In this document: one piece after another, positions 31,385 through 40,014 of the stretch
Position numbering within the stretch: the stretch's first letter is position 1
Layout: every line of letters begins with the position of its first letter
From: Paraflavitalea pollutisoli
Lineage (GTDB): Bacteria; Bacteroidota; Bacteroidia; Chitinophagales; Chitinophagaceae
Length of the DNA stretch: 64,000 nucleotides
Direction of reading: 5' to 3'
Assembly: GCF_029360705.1 (NCBI RefSeq)
Contig: NZ_JARKMX010000004.1
Span: forward strand, 581,288-645,287
The notes under the pieces: generated by a model
The model's database searches: none
Seen by the model: the letters and a program-made list of their open reading frames with translations, nothing else
What the model was told of the DNA's origin: nothing
Program-made: the position numbers and the translations under genes

Positions 31385-34276
31385 ATGAACAAAGTTTCCA
31401 CAGCCTGGTACAATCAATCGAAAGAAGAAATAGCGACCCATTTTTCTGTAGATCCCAATGGCTTATCATCGGCTGAAGCGGATAAGCGACGACAGGAACA
31501 TGGACCTAATGCGTTACCGCCACCCACAGTGAAAAGTCTTTGGGCCATCTTCTTTTCCCAATTCCTCAGTCCGCTGATCTATGTCCTGATCGGTGCAGCC
31601 ATCCTGTCTGTAGTAGCCAGGGAGATCAGCGACGCGATCTTTATAGCTGCCATCATTGTGATCAATGCGGTGTTGGGTGCCTGGCAGGAATGGCAGGCGG
31701 AAAACAGTGCAGCAGCGCTCAAGAACCTGGTTACCGTAAAAGCGCGTATTAAAAGAGACGGCAAAGTAATAGAAAAGGATGCAACCGAACTGGTGCCAGG
31801 CGACGTGGTACTACTTGAATCAGGTGTGAAGGTGCCTGCTGATCTGCGACTGGCGGAGGCGCAAGATCTTCATGTTGAAGAAGCTCTGTTGACAGGTGAG
31901 TCACAACCGGTGACCAAATCAACGGATGTTTTATCCGATACGGAACTGCCACCCGGCGACCAAATTAACATGGCTTTTACAGCGACTACTGTCGTAAAAG
32001 GCCGCGGATGGGGGTATGTGGTAGCAACTGCGAAAGAAACAGAGATCGGACGCATCGCCGGATCACTGACGGAAGGCAAAGCGGAAAAGCCACCACTCAT
32101 CCGTCGTATGGACGTATTCTCGAAGAAGATCAGCATTGCCGTGTTGATCGTATGCGTATTGCTGGGACTCATTGGCTGGTACCGGGGCATGCCCATCATG
32201 GAGATCTTTTTCCTGATGATCGCTGTGGGGGTATCCGCCATTCCCGAAGGGTTGCCGGTAGCCTTAACAGTTGGGCTATCGATCGGAACACGCCGCATGG
32301 CAAAACGCAACGTGATCGTCAGGCGGCTGCCGGCCGTAGAAGGCCTGGGTAGCTGCACAATGATCGCTTCCGACAAAACAGGCACGCTTACCATGGACCA
32401 GCAATCGGTGAAGAAAATTGTGTTGCCCGACAATCAGACGTTCGCCGTAGATGGCGAAGGATATGATGGAGAGGGCAAGATTAAACAAGGCGATCAGGAA
32501 CTGTCTGAATTGCCACCTGCCCTGCAATCGTTTATACAAATAGCGGTATTGTCGAATGAAGGCGAACTGCGACAGGAAGGTGATCACTGGGAGCATACCG
32601 GCGATGCCATGGACGTGGCACTGCTCGCCATGGCGCATAAAAGTGGCAAAACGCCTGATGCATTCAAGGAAGCAGTAGAGGTCGTGCAGATGGTTCCGTA
32701 CGAGTCGGAAAACAAATTCTCGGGCGTGTTCTTCAAGCAAGACGGCACGTTGCACTTCGCGATGAAAGGAGCGCTGGAGATCATTGCTGAAAAATTGCCG
32801 GAAGACCAGCGCAAGCAGGCCCATGAAGAGTCGGAGAAACTCGCTGCCGATGGATACCGCGTGCTGGCCTTTGCCAGGGAGCAAGTGAACGATACGAAAC
32901 TGGATCAGCTGCCAACCTTGACATGGGCAGGCCTGGCCGGACTGATCGATCCGCTGAGACCCGAGGCTATCAAATCAGTGAAAGAATGCCAGGAAGCCGG
33001 TGTTTCGGTCGTGATGGTAACTGGCGATCACCCTGCCACTGCCTTGTTCATCGCCAAAGAGCTGGGCATTGCCAGCGATAAAAAGGAAGTGATCACGGGC
33101 CGCGAACTCGGCGGCGCCAAAGAAAGCAAGGAGCAACGGGGCGAGCAGCAAGAAAAGGCCGCCACTCCCCTAGCCGATAAAGCGGCGACACCGGTAGTTC
33201 AGAAAACGAAAAGTGATCAGGCAGCATCAACCACTGCGGATACGAACAATAACCCCACCACCGGGGAAACGTCCAGCCCAGCTCCCCGGGCAACAAGCAA
33301 GCGCGACAGCGCTTCCAAAGAAGACAAATCAACTGAGCCGGAGCCAACGCCCGTAGACGCCGGGTTCGACGAGCGGCTGGCAGGTAAAAAAGTATTTGCC
33401 CGCGTAACCCCTTTGCAGAAAAAACTGATCGTGGAAGGACTGAAACGGGAAGGTCATTTCGTGGCCGTGACAGGCGACGGCGCCAACGACGCGCCTGCCC
33501 TGCGCTCGGCCCATATCGGTATTGCCATGGGCAGCGGCACCGACCTCACCAAAGAGACCGCCTCCATCATCGTTACCGACAACAATTTTGCTTCGATCGC
33601 CGCGGGGGTGGAAGAAGGTCGTTTTACGTACGACAACCTGCGCAAGATCATTTACCTGCTAATCTCTACCGGCGTGGCCGAGATATTACTGGTGGCCATT
33701 CCGCTGATCCTTGGTATGCCCATCCCCTTTGTGCCGGTACAGCTGTTGTGGCTCAACCTGGTCACCAACGGCATCCAGGAGATCGCCCTCGCCTTCGAAA
33801 AAGGTGATATGGCCGTGATGAAAAAGCCGCCCCGTAAGCCCGAAGAAAGCATCTTCGATCCCCTGATGTTGCAGGAGGTATTCATTTCGGCGGCGGTGAT
33901 GACGGTCATCACCTTTGGTGCCTGGTATTACCTCATCGAGATCATGGGTATGGAAGCACGCCACGCGCGTACAGATATCATGATGCTGATGGTGCTGTTG
34001 CAAAATTTTCATGTGCTCAACTGCCGGTCTGAAACCCGCTCCCTGTTCAAAATGCCTTTCTCCAACAACAAACTCATCGTGGTGGGCGTGCTGCTGGCGC
34101 AGGGTATTCATATCCTGGCCGCCTATATTCCCGGGCTCAATGATACCCTGCAGCTGGAACCGGTGCGGATGAACGAATGGCTGGTCTTATTAGGCCTCTC
34201 TTGCACCATTGTGCTCGTGATGGAAGTTTTCAAGTTCTTCAAGCGGCGCCAACTGCGTACACGGAAAACGGCCTGA
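31385..34276 (+). CDS. P-type (P2/IIA-like) cation-transporting ATPase with a P-domain insertion
   Basis: 963 residues. It pumps cations across the inner membrane using ATP. TGES (170-173) is the actuator, Asp330 in ASDKTGTLT is phosphorylated, VTGDHP (545-550) and TGDGANDAP (696-704) are in the P domain, and SAIPEGLP (284-291) marks helix M4 of the Ca2+-type pumps. In M6 the sequence is WLNLVTNGIQE where SERCA has NLVTDG, so one Ca2+-site Asp is Asn and the ion is uncertain. Residues about 578-658 are an inserted low-complexity run of Lys, Glu, Ala, Thr and Ser (DNA 33116-33358) directly after TGREL, where relatives go straight on to the V-F-A-R-V motif. The N- and C-terminal helices are complete. 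Confidence 0.93.
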   Translation: MNKVSTAWYNQSKEEIATHFSVDPNGLSSAEADKRRQEHGPNALPPPTVKSLWAIFFSQFLSPLIYVLIGAAILSVVAREISDAIFIAAIIVINAVLGAWQEWQAENSAAALKNLVTVKARIKRDGKVIEKDATELVPGDVVLLESGVKVPADLRLAEAQDLHVEEALLTGESQPVTKSTDVLSDTELPPGDQINMAFTATTVVKGRGWGYVVATAKETEIGRIAGSLTEGKAEKPPLIRRMDVFSKKISIAVLIVCVLLGLIGWYRGMPIMEIFFLMIAVGVSAIPEGLPVALTVGLSIGTRRMAKRNVIVRRLPAVEGLGSCTMIASDKTGTLTMDQQSVKKIVLPDNQTFAVDGEGYDGEGKIKQGDQELSELPPALQSFIQIAVLSNEGELRQEGDHWEHTGDAMDVALLAMAHKSGKTPDAFKEAVEVVQMVPYESENKFSGVFFKQDGTLHFAMKGALEIIAEKLPEDQRKQAHEESEKLAADGYRVLAFAREQVNDTKLDQLPTLTWAGLAGLIDPLRPEAIKSVKECQEAGVSVVMVTGDHPATALFIAKELGIASDKKEVITGRELGGAKESKEQRGEQQEKAATPLADKAATPVVQKTKSDQAASTTADTNNNPTTGETSSPAPRATSKRDSASKEDKSTEPEPTPVDAGFDERLAGKKVFARVTPLQKKLIVEGLKREGHFVAVTGDGANDAPALRSAHIGIAMGSGTDLTKETASIIVTDNNFASIAAGVEEGRFTYDNLRKIIYLLISTGVAEILLVAIPLILGMPIPFVPVQLLWLNLVTNGIQEIALAFEKGDMAVMKKPPRKPEESIFDPLMLQEVFISAAVMTVITFGAWYYLIEIMGMEARHARTDIMMLMVLLQNFHVLNCRSETRSLFKMPFSNNKLIVVGVLLAQGIHILAAYIPGLNDTLQLEPVRMNEWLVLLGLSCTIVLVMEVFKFFKRRQLRTRKTA

Positions 34277-34608
34277 CGCACGCCAGCAAGACCGGACAGT
34301 TTTTTTAGCCTGCCGCCCCTTCGTCATACGCCTCCCGTGGCGTATTTCTCACCGCACACCTACTGCAGCGGGTACAATTCTGCTACCCGGTTCAAAATCC
34401 ACCACCGCGGGTTAAAAAAGTATTATGATTAAAAGTTGATTTTTTGCTAAATGCTTTTAGTTGGCTATCTTGGCCCCTTATTGGAAAATAAGATTAGAAA
34501 GTTACCCACGTCCTTCCACTTATAAAAAAACGGGATCGGATTTATGGCGTACGCTTTAAATCTTTTACATTTACGCCACCTTTTTACCTTAAATATTAAA
34601 CTTGCCAT
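34277..34608. other. Intergenic region between the ATPase and GMC oxidoreductase genes
   Basis: AT-rich in its second half. It carries the promoter-like sequence at 34444-34473 and a second possible element TTACATTTAC near 34566. No gene is seen. Confidence 0.5.
34444..34473 (+). promoter_or_regulatory. Candidate Bacteroidota promoter for the GMC operon
   Basis: TTG at 34444-34446 and TATCTTGG at 34466-34473 with a 19-base gap, about 135 bases before the GMC start. Matches TTG-(19-21)-TAnnTTTG closely. Confidence 0.45.
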
Positions 34609-36357
34609 ATGGGCGATCTGCAAATCAAAAAAAGTGCAAAGCAGTATGACGCGGTAATTGTAGGTTCCGGAGCCGGCGGCGGCATGGCAGCTTATATCCT
34701 GGCCAATGCAGGATTGAAAGTGTGCCTGGTAGAAGCAGGACCTATGTATGACCCAAGGACAAACGTTACCCAATTTAAGAATCCCTGGGAGTCGCCCCGT
34801 CGTGGTGCGAGCACCAAGTACCGTCCATTTGGCGATTTTGATGCCTGCTACTGGGGCTGGGAGATCGATGGTGAGCCGTATACCAAGGAATCCGGTACGC
34901 AATGGGATTGGTGGCGCGCCCGTATGCTCGGTGGCCGTACCAACCACTGGGGCCGTATCTCGCTCCGTTTTGGACCCAAAGACTTCAAACGCAGAAGCAT
35001 CGATGGTCTGGGTGAAAACTGGCCCATCGGTTATGATGATATCAAGCCTTTTTACGATCGCGTAGATAAAATGATCGGTGTGTTTGGTACCAATGAAGGC
35101 CTGGAAAATGATCCCGATGGATTCTTCCTGCCTCCCCCCAAGCCCCGTTTGCATGAATTGATGATCAAGAAAGCGGGCATCGCTTCCGGCGTACCCGTGA
35201 TCCCTTCCCGCCTGTCGATCCTGACAAAAGCATTACCTGGCAATAAAGACCGTGGCGAGTGTATGTTCTGCGCCCAGTGCGGACGTGCCTGTTCGTACGC
35301 TTATGCGGATTTCTCTTCTTCTTCCGTATTGGTGAATCCTGCCCTCAAAACCGGCAACGTAGACCTCGTGGTGAATGCCATGGTGCGTGAAGTAATGACC
35401 GATCGCGAAGGAAAGGCAACCGGCGTATCTTATGTGAGCAAAGACGATATGAACGAATACCAGGTGAATGGCCGTGTGGTGATCCTCGCTGCCAGTGCCT
35501 GCGAAAGCGCCCGTATCCTGCTCAACTCCAAATCTCAACGTCACCCCAACGGCCTGGCCAACAGCAGCAATGTCGTAGGTAAATACCTGCACGACTCGAC
35601 CGGTACTGCCATGGGTGGTGTATTGCCACAACTTTTTGGCCGCAAACGCTACAACGAAGACGGTGTAGGCGGTATGCACGTATATTCACCCTGGTGGGGC
35701 GACAACAAGAAGCTCGACTTCCCCCGCGGTTACCACATCGAGTATTGGGGTGGCATGGGCCAGCCAGCCTACGGTGTAGGTTGGGGTACCGAAGGCATGA
35801 ACGGTAAATACACCGTGAATGGCCAGAAGAAAGAAGCCGGTGGTTACGGTGCTTCGCTGAAAGAGGACGTTCGTTACTTCTACGGCGCCAGCGTGGGTAT
35901 GGCCGGCCGTGGTGAAGCCCTCTCGCTCGAAAGCAACTACTGCGCGATCGATCCGAACGTTGTCGACAAATACGGTATTCCTGTATTGAAGTTCAATGTG
36001 AAGTGGTCCGAGCATGAGATCAACCAGGCCAAGCACATGAAGGAAACCTTCCGCGAGATCATGCACAATATGGGCGCGATCATTACCTGGGGCGATGACG
36101 GTACCAAAGAGAACAACTACGGTATCGATACACCCGGTAAGATCATTCACGAAGCAGGCACCATCCGGATGGGTGACGATTCCAAAAAGTCGGCACTCAA
36201 CAAATGGAGCCAGGCGCATGATTGTCCGAACCTGTTCAATGTGGACGGTGGTCAGTTCGTATCACAAGCTGATAAGAACATCACCTGGACCATTCTTGCT
36301 TTATCGATGCGTGCGAGTGAGTACATCATCGATGAGATGAAGAAACAGAATCTCTAA
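34609..36357 (+). CDS. GMC-family FAD oxidoreductase
   Basis: 582 residues. GMC enzymes oxidise alcohols and sugars. FAD site: VGSGAGGGMAAYILANAG (18-35, G-x-G-x-x-G), RMLGGRTNHWGRISLRFG (105-122) and the C-terminal KNITWTILALSMRA. The active-site region has HEAGTIRMG. A cluster of four Cys (Cys218, 221, 224, 228, in ECMFCAQCGRACSY) is spaced like a metal or iron-sulfur ligand set, as in some flavoproteins that hand electrons to a partner. There is no signal peptide; the small subunit gene downstream has one, so export as a pair is likely. It resembles the large subunit of membrane-bound sugar dehydrogenases. The substrate is unknown. Confidence 0.9.
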   Translation: MGDLQIKKSAKQYDAVIVGSGAGGGMAAYILANAGLKVCLVEAGPMYDPRTNVTQFKNPWESPRRGASTKYRPFGDFDACYWGWEIDGEPYTKESGTQWDWWRARMLGGRTNHWGRISLRFGPKDFKRRSIDGLGENWPIGYDDIKPFYDRVDKMIGVFGTNEGLENDPDGFFLPPPKPRLHELMIKKAGIASGVPVIPSRLSILTKALPGNKDRGECMFCAQCGRACSYAYADFSSSSVLVNPALKTGNVDLVVNAMVREVMTDREGKATGVSYVSKDDMNEYQVNGRVVILAASACESARILLNSKSQRHPNGLANSSNVVGKYLHDSTGTAMGGVLPQLFGRKRYNEDGVGGMHVYSPWWGDNKKLDFPRGYHIEYWGGMGQPAYGVGWGTEGMNGKYTVNGQKKEAGGYGASLKEDVRYFYGASVGMAGRGEALSLESNYCAIDPNVVDKYGIPVLKFNVKWSEHEINQAKHMKETFREIMHNMGAIITWGDDGTKENNYGIDTPGKIIHEAGTIRMGDDSKKSALNKWSQAHDCPNLFNVDGGQFVSQADKNITWTILALSMRASEYIIDEMKKQNL

Positions 36358-36415
36358 ACCGCGTACCACGCTTTTGTCGTAACAATATTTAGGATCATCC
36401 ATACAAACAACTATT

Positions 36416-37081
36416 ATGGACAGGAGAAAATCCCTTAAAGCATTAGCCTTAGGAACCCTTTCTGCCGGTGTATTGCTCGAAGCCTGTGGCGACGGCGATA
36501 AAAAGGCAGCCGATGATGCCGCGAAAGCTTCGCAGCCTGCCGGTACCATCGACCGTATGAAGGAAGAAGAGGCACACTATAAACAAGTTACTTCCAGCAC
36601 CTTCTTTACCCCCGAAGAACTGGCCACCATCACCATCCTGGGCGATATCATCATCCCCAAGGACGATGTGAGCGGCAGTGCCTCCGATGCGAAAGTGCCC
36701 GAGTGGATCGAATTCATTGTGAAGGATATGCCCGAGCACCAGGTGCCCATGCGTGGCGGCCTGCGCTGGCTCGATATGCAATGCCTGCGCCGTTACGAAA
36801 AGGCGTTCAAGGGTTGCACCCAGCAACAACAGATGGAAATGGTAGACGAGATCGCCTGGCCCGCCAAGGCCAAGCCTGAAATGGCGCAGGGCGTAGCGTT
36901 CTTCAACCTGATCCGTAACCTGACGGTGACTGGTTTCTATACCTCCGAGATCGGGGTAAAAGACATCGGCTACAAAGGCAACACCCCCAACAAATGGAAT
37001 GGGGTGCCCGACGATGTGCTGAAACAGTACAACCTCGCGTATACAGACAAGGAAAATAAGGAGTGCGCGAGCTACACCTAG
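36416..37081 (+). CDS. Gluconate 2-dehydrogenase subunit 3-like protein (TAT lipoprotein)
   Basis: 221 residues. MDRRKSLKALALGTLSAGVL then LEACGDG combines a twin-Arg pair (DRRKSLK) with a lipobox-like LLEAC, so the folded complex with its cofactor could be exported by the Tat system and anchored by lipid. The rest (FTPEELATITILGDIIIPKDD, PEWIEFIVKDMPEH, GVAFFNLIRNLTVTGFYTSE) fits the small subunit that accompanies GMC dehydrogenases. It follows the GMC gene by 58 bases on the same strand and ends at a strong terminator, so the pair is one operon. Confidence 0.88.
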   Translation: MDRRKSLKALALGTLSAGVLLEACGDGDKKAADDAAKASQPAGTIDRMKEEEAHYKQVTSSTFFTPEELATITILGDIIIPKDDVSGSASDAKVPEWIEFIVKDMPEHQVPMRGGLRWLDMQCLRRYEKAFKGCTQQQQMEMVDEIAWPAKAKPEMAQGVAFFNLIRNLTVTGFYTSEIGVKDIGYKGNTPNKWNGVPDDVLKQYNLAYTDKENKECASYT

Positions 37082-37111
37082 TCAGCGTACCTCTTTAACA
37101 AAATACTAAGG

Positions 37112-37158
37112 AGATCCCGGCCTGCTGCTTTGCGCAGTTGCCGGGATCTTTGTATTTT
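37112..37158 (+). terminator. Intrinsic terminator of the GMC operon
   Basis: 10-bp stem AGATCCCGGC / GCCGGGATCT (37112-37121 and 37140-37149) with an 18-base loop holding a second small stem, then TTGTATTTT. Confidence 0.85.
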
Positions 37159-37193
37159 ACCCCAACGCAACGCTTCAGAAAACCTGTACAGCC

Positions 37194-37769
37194 ATGATCA
37201 TACCTATTGTTGCCTACGGCCATGATATCCTGCGGCAATCCTGCGCCGAAGTGCCCCCGGATCTTCCCGGTATCGATACCTTCATTGAAAATATGTGGCA
37301 AACGATGTACGTGGCCAGTGGCTGCGGATTGGCAGCACCACAGGTCGACAAACCCTGGCGATTGTTTATCGTAGACAGTGCGCAGACCTATAGCAAAATG
37401 GACCAGCGCGATCGCAAGCGTTATTTCGATACCCATGGGGGTATACAGGAAACTTTTATCAATGCCCGGATCACCAGCCGCTCGGCGACCACCTGGGTAG
37501 AGGAAGAAGGCTGCCTCAGCATTCCCTCCATCGAGGGTGCCGTAGAGCGTTCCTGGTCGGTCACCGTCGAGTACCTCGACCGCAATTTTACGCCACGGGA
37601 ACAGACGTTCAGCGGTACCACCGCACGTATGATACAGCATGAATACGACCATACGGAAGGCATCCTGTACCTCGATTACCTCAAGCCACTGAAACGCACT
37701 TTGCTCAAGAGCAAATTGCAGAAGATCAGGGACGGCAAAGTGACCGTAAAATACCCCATGAAGTTCTAA
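37194..37769 (+). CDS. def: Peptide deformylase
   Basis: 191 residues. It removes the formyl group from new proteins. The three motifs are exact: GCGLAAPQ (43-50), EEGCLS (104-109, metal ligand Cys107) and HEYDH (149-153, metal ligands His149, His153 and catalytic Glu150). It also has a FIVDSAQTYS region and a long insert at 62-90 (KMDQRDRKRYFDTHGG). The gene lies on its own between the GMC terminator and the M28 peptidase, 23 bases before it, so the two may be co-transcribed. Confidence 0.96.
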   Translation: MIIPIVAYGHDILRQSCAEVPPDLPGIDTFIENMWQTMYVASGCGLAAPQVDKPWRLFIVDSAQTYSKMDQRDRKRYFDTHGGIQETFINARITSRSATTWVEEEGCLSIPSIEGAVERSWSVTVEYLDRNFTPREQTFSGTTARMIQHEYDHTEGILYLDYLKPLKRTLLKSKLQKIRDGKVTVKYPMKF

Positions 37770-37792
37770 CCCTTGACTCACACGCATCCCTT

Positions 37793-38722
37793 ATGCTGAA
37801 ACATTTTTTACTGCTCTCTTCGCTGATTGTTGTGATGCAGGCTGCTACAGCCGGCCATACGGTCACCGACACGATGCTCGTGCGCCAGCACCTGGTCGCC
37901 TTGACAAAGCAAAACGGCTACCGGAATTACGAGGATACACAAGCCCTCAACAAAACGGCCGGTTATATCCGGCAGGTATTGCTTCAACATGCTGATACGG
38001 TGTACGAACAGACCTACCAGGTGGAAGGTCGTACGTACAGGAACGTGATTGCGTCCTTTGGCGTCAGGCATGCCAAACGCATCATCGTGGGCGCCCACTA
38101 CGATGTATGTGGCAAGCAGGAGGGGGCCGATGACAATGCCAGTGGTGTGGCGGGGCTATTGGAATTGGCGCGCCAGTTCAAGGGCAGGCCGCTCCACAAA
38201 CGGATCGACCTGGTGGCCTATACACTGGAAGAGCCTCCTTTCTTTCGTACCAAACAGATGGGAAGTTATGTGCACGCGCAATCGCTGAAATCCATGAAGG
38301 CCGATGTGGTGGGCATGATCAGCCTGGAAATGATCGGCTATTTCCGGGATGAGCCAGGTAGTCAGCAATATCCTCATCCCGCGCTGAAAGATCAGTATGG
38401 AGACAAAGGTGATTTCATCTCACTGGTGCGACTGTCGCGCCAGGATGCTTTTGTGGATGGCTTTACGCAGCATTTCCAGGCTGCCAATACGATCCGCTCC
38501 GTTCCCTTTGCCGCTCCTGCGGCGGTGACCGGTGTCGATTATTCGGATCATATGAACTATTGGCAAATGGGCATTTCCGCTTTAATGATTACGGATACGT
38601 CTTTCTTTCGCAATCATCATTATCACCAGGCAGGCGACAAACTGGAAACACTGGATATCACACGCCTGTCGAAGGTGGTAGATGGTGTATTGTCGGCCAT
38701 GCTGGCCATGGCGACTGGTTAA
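37793..38722 (+). CDS. M28-family metallopeptidase, exported
   Basis: 309 residues, signal peptide MLKHFLLLSSLIVVMQAATA. M28 enzymes are zinc aminopeptidases. Metal ligands appear in VGAHYDVCGKQEGADDNASG (first His and bridging Asp), in LEEPPFFRTKQMGS and LEMIGYFRDEPGS, and in HYHQAGDKLETLD near the end. The core is complete. It should act in the periplasm on N-terminal residues of peptides. Its start is 23 bases past the deformylase stop. Confidence 0.93.
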   Translation: MLKHFLLLSSLIVVMQAATAGHTVTDTMLVRQHLVALTKQNGYRNYEDTQALNKTAGYIRQVLLQHADTVYEQTYQVEGRTYRNVIASFGVRHAKRIIVGAHYDVCGKQEGADDNASGVAGLLELARQFKGRPLHKRIDLVAYTLEEPPFFRTKQMGSYVHAQSLKSMKADVVGMISLEMIGYFRDEPGSQQYPHPALKDQYGDKGDFISLVRLSRQDAFVDGFTQHFQAANTIRSVPFAAPAAVTGVDYSDHMNYWQMGISALMITDTSFFRNHHYHQAGDKLETLDITRLSKVVDGVLSAMLAMATG

Positions 38723-38842
38723 TTTTTAACATTTTTGACTTATACGTATGTTAATAATACCCGATGCATTTTATCAAATAACCAATGCGTCGTACATTTG
38801 CACCGCAGAACAAAAGATCAGACGAAGTGTATATTATTGGTT

Positions 38843-39184
38843 ATGAAGAGAAGCTGGACTAAATATATCATTGGCTGTTTTTTGATCGTCGCGTTCCTGT
38901 TCAATGGAATTGTGCCGGATGTGATGATTCTGTCGGGACATGTCAACCAGCAACTGGTGGAAGAAACCATGACCGGGCAGGATAAAACAAAATCTGAACG
39001 CAATACGGAAGAGAAACAAGCCGATCCCCGTGCTGAAAACCTGCCAGACGCTCCTTCCACTTTTTATATTGATCCGGTGATGGCCTTCTTTTCGGCCGAT
39101 CACATCATTCCCAGGAATATTTCCTTTACTGATGCCGTGTGCATTCCGGTACCTACTCCCCCGCCCGATATAACGATCCTGTAA
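38843..39184 (+). CDS. Exported short protein of unknown function (113 aa)
   Basis: 113 residues from the ATG at 38843 (MKRSWTKYIIGCFLIVAF, then LFNGIVPDVMI), a good signal anchor or signal peptide. A highly charged stretch (TGQDKTKSERNTEEKQADPR) and a Pro-rich end (PVPTPPPDITIL) follow. A perfect -7 element TACATTTG lies at 38793-38800, 42 bases before it, so an upstream start inside this element is excluded. The family is not recognised. Confidence 0.6.
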   Translation: MKRSWTKYIIGCFLIVAFLFNGIVPDVMILSGHVNQQLVEETMTGQDKTKSERNTEEKQADPRAENLPDAPSTFYIDPVMAFFSADHIIPRNISFTDAVCIPVPTPPPDITIL

Positions 39185-39274
39185 TCGATCCGTCAGGAAT
39201 TTGATCCGATTTGCTTTTTGCAGGTAGTAGTGATACTATCCTGGGGTTCTTTTTTTCAATATAAATAATACACA

Positions 39275-39724
39275 ATGCTTACTAAAAATCAATATATCGT
39301 AAAATCGTTTTTTATTGCTCTTTTCATGTTGGTAACGGCCGTGTCGATAGCTCAGGAGAGCAAGGATGGTGTAGTGCAGAAGAAAGTGGGTACCATCGAT
39401 CACCCCGTGCAAAGCCTGGAGAAACTGGAGCCCGGCGTATTTGAATATGATCAGCAGCAATCGAAAACCCTGCAATTGCCCCAGGGCAAGCGCTATGGTT
39501 TTACCGTAGCCGAAGTAGAAGCTGTTTTTCCGCAGCTGATCAAGCATACCACCCGCACCTATATGTATGGTAAGAACACCTATCGTACCGCCACAGTGAA
39601 AACGGTAGACATGGAAAGCCTGATCCCGTTATTGGTGGCCTCCATCAAAGAACAACAACAGGAGATCGAACAATTGAAAAAAGAGCTGCAGGAACTGAAG
39701 AAGCCTGTAGCGGCTGTTAAATAA
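39275..39724 (+). CDS. Exported protein with an S74-type (intramolecular chaperone) domain
   Basis: 149 residues. Signal peptide MLTKNQYIVKSFFIALFMLV, then a domain (LPQGKRYGFTVAEVEAVFPQ, YRTATVKTVDMESLIPLLV) matching the C-terminal S74 chaperone/tail-fibre domain. A coiled coil follows (SIKEQQQEIEQLKKELQEL). In phage tail spikes this domain trims and releases a beta-helix; in Bacteroidota, short stand-alone or hemagglutinin-associated versions exist. Here the preceding fibre is missing, and the catalytic Ser-Lys pair was not located. Confidence 0.7.
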   Translation: MLTKNQYIVKSFFIALFMLVTAVSIAQESKDGVVQKKVGTIDHPVQSLEKLEPGVFEYDQQQSKTLQLPQGKRYGFTVAEVEAVFPQLIKHTTRTYMYGKNTYRTATVKTVDMESLIPLLVASIKEQQQEIEQLKKELQELKKPVAAVK

Positions 39725-39952
39725 TAGCAGACGGTTGGCGAGACCACGAAGGTCTGCTTGTACGGGTCCCCCTTGTGCTGCTGCATCAGTACCTGGGGGC
39801 TCGTTATTTTAAGCCCATTCTGCCCGTCTTCCGAGGTGTCATTTCCCCGCGTCCAACCGGTTGCGGACCCGATTTTCAAAAATGGGGCTTATACATCCCA
39901 CGAATTGACTGCCAAAGACTTATTTCATCACGCCAAATTCCGTGTTTCGGCG

Positions 39953-39960
39953 TATCTTTG
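39953..39960 (+). promoter_or_regulatory. Candidate -7 element for ychF
   Basis: TATCTTTG fits the Bacteroidota -7 consensus exactly, 55 bases before the ychF start. No clear TTG -33 was found at the usual spacing. Confidence 0.4.
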
Positions 39961-40014
39961 CGCGCCTGAAAAGGGCGGTGGCAGGTTGCCACCATCAATG
40001 AAAACTAATCTATT

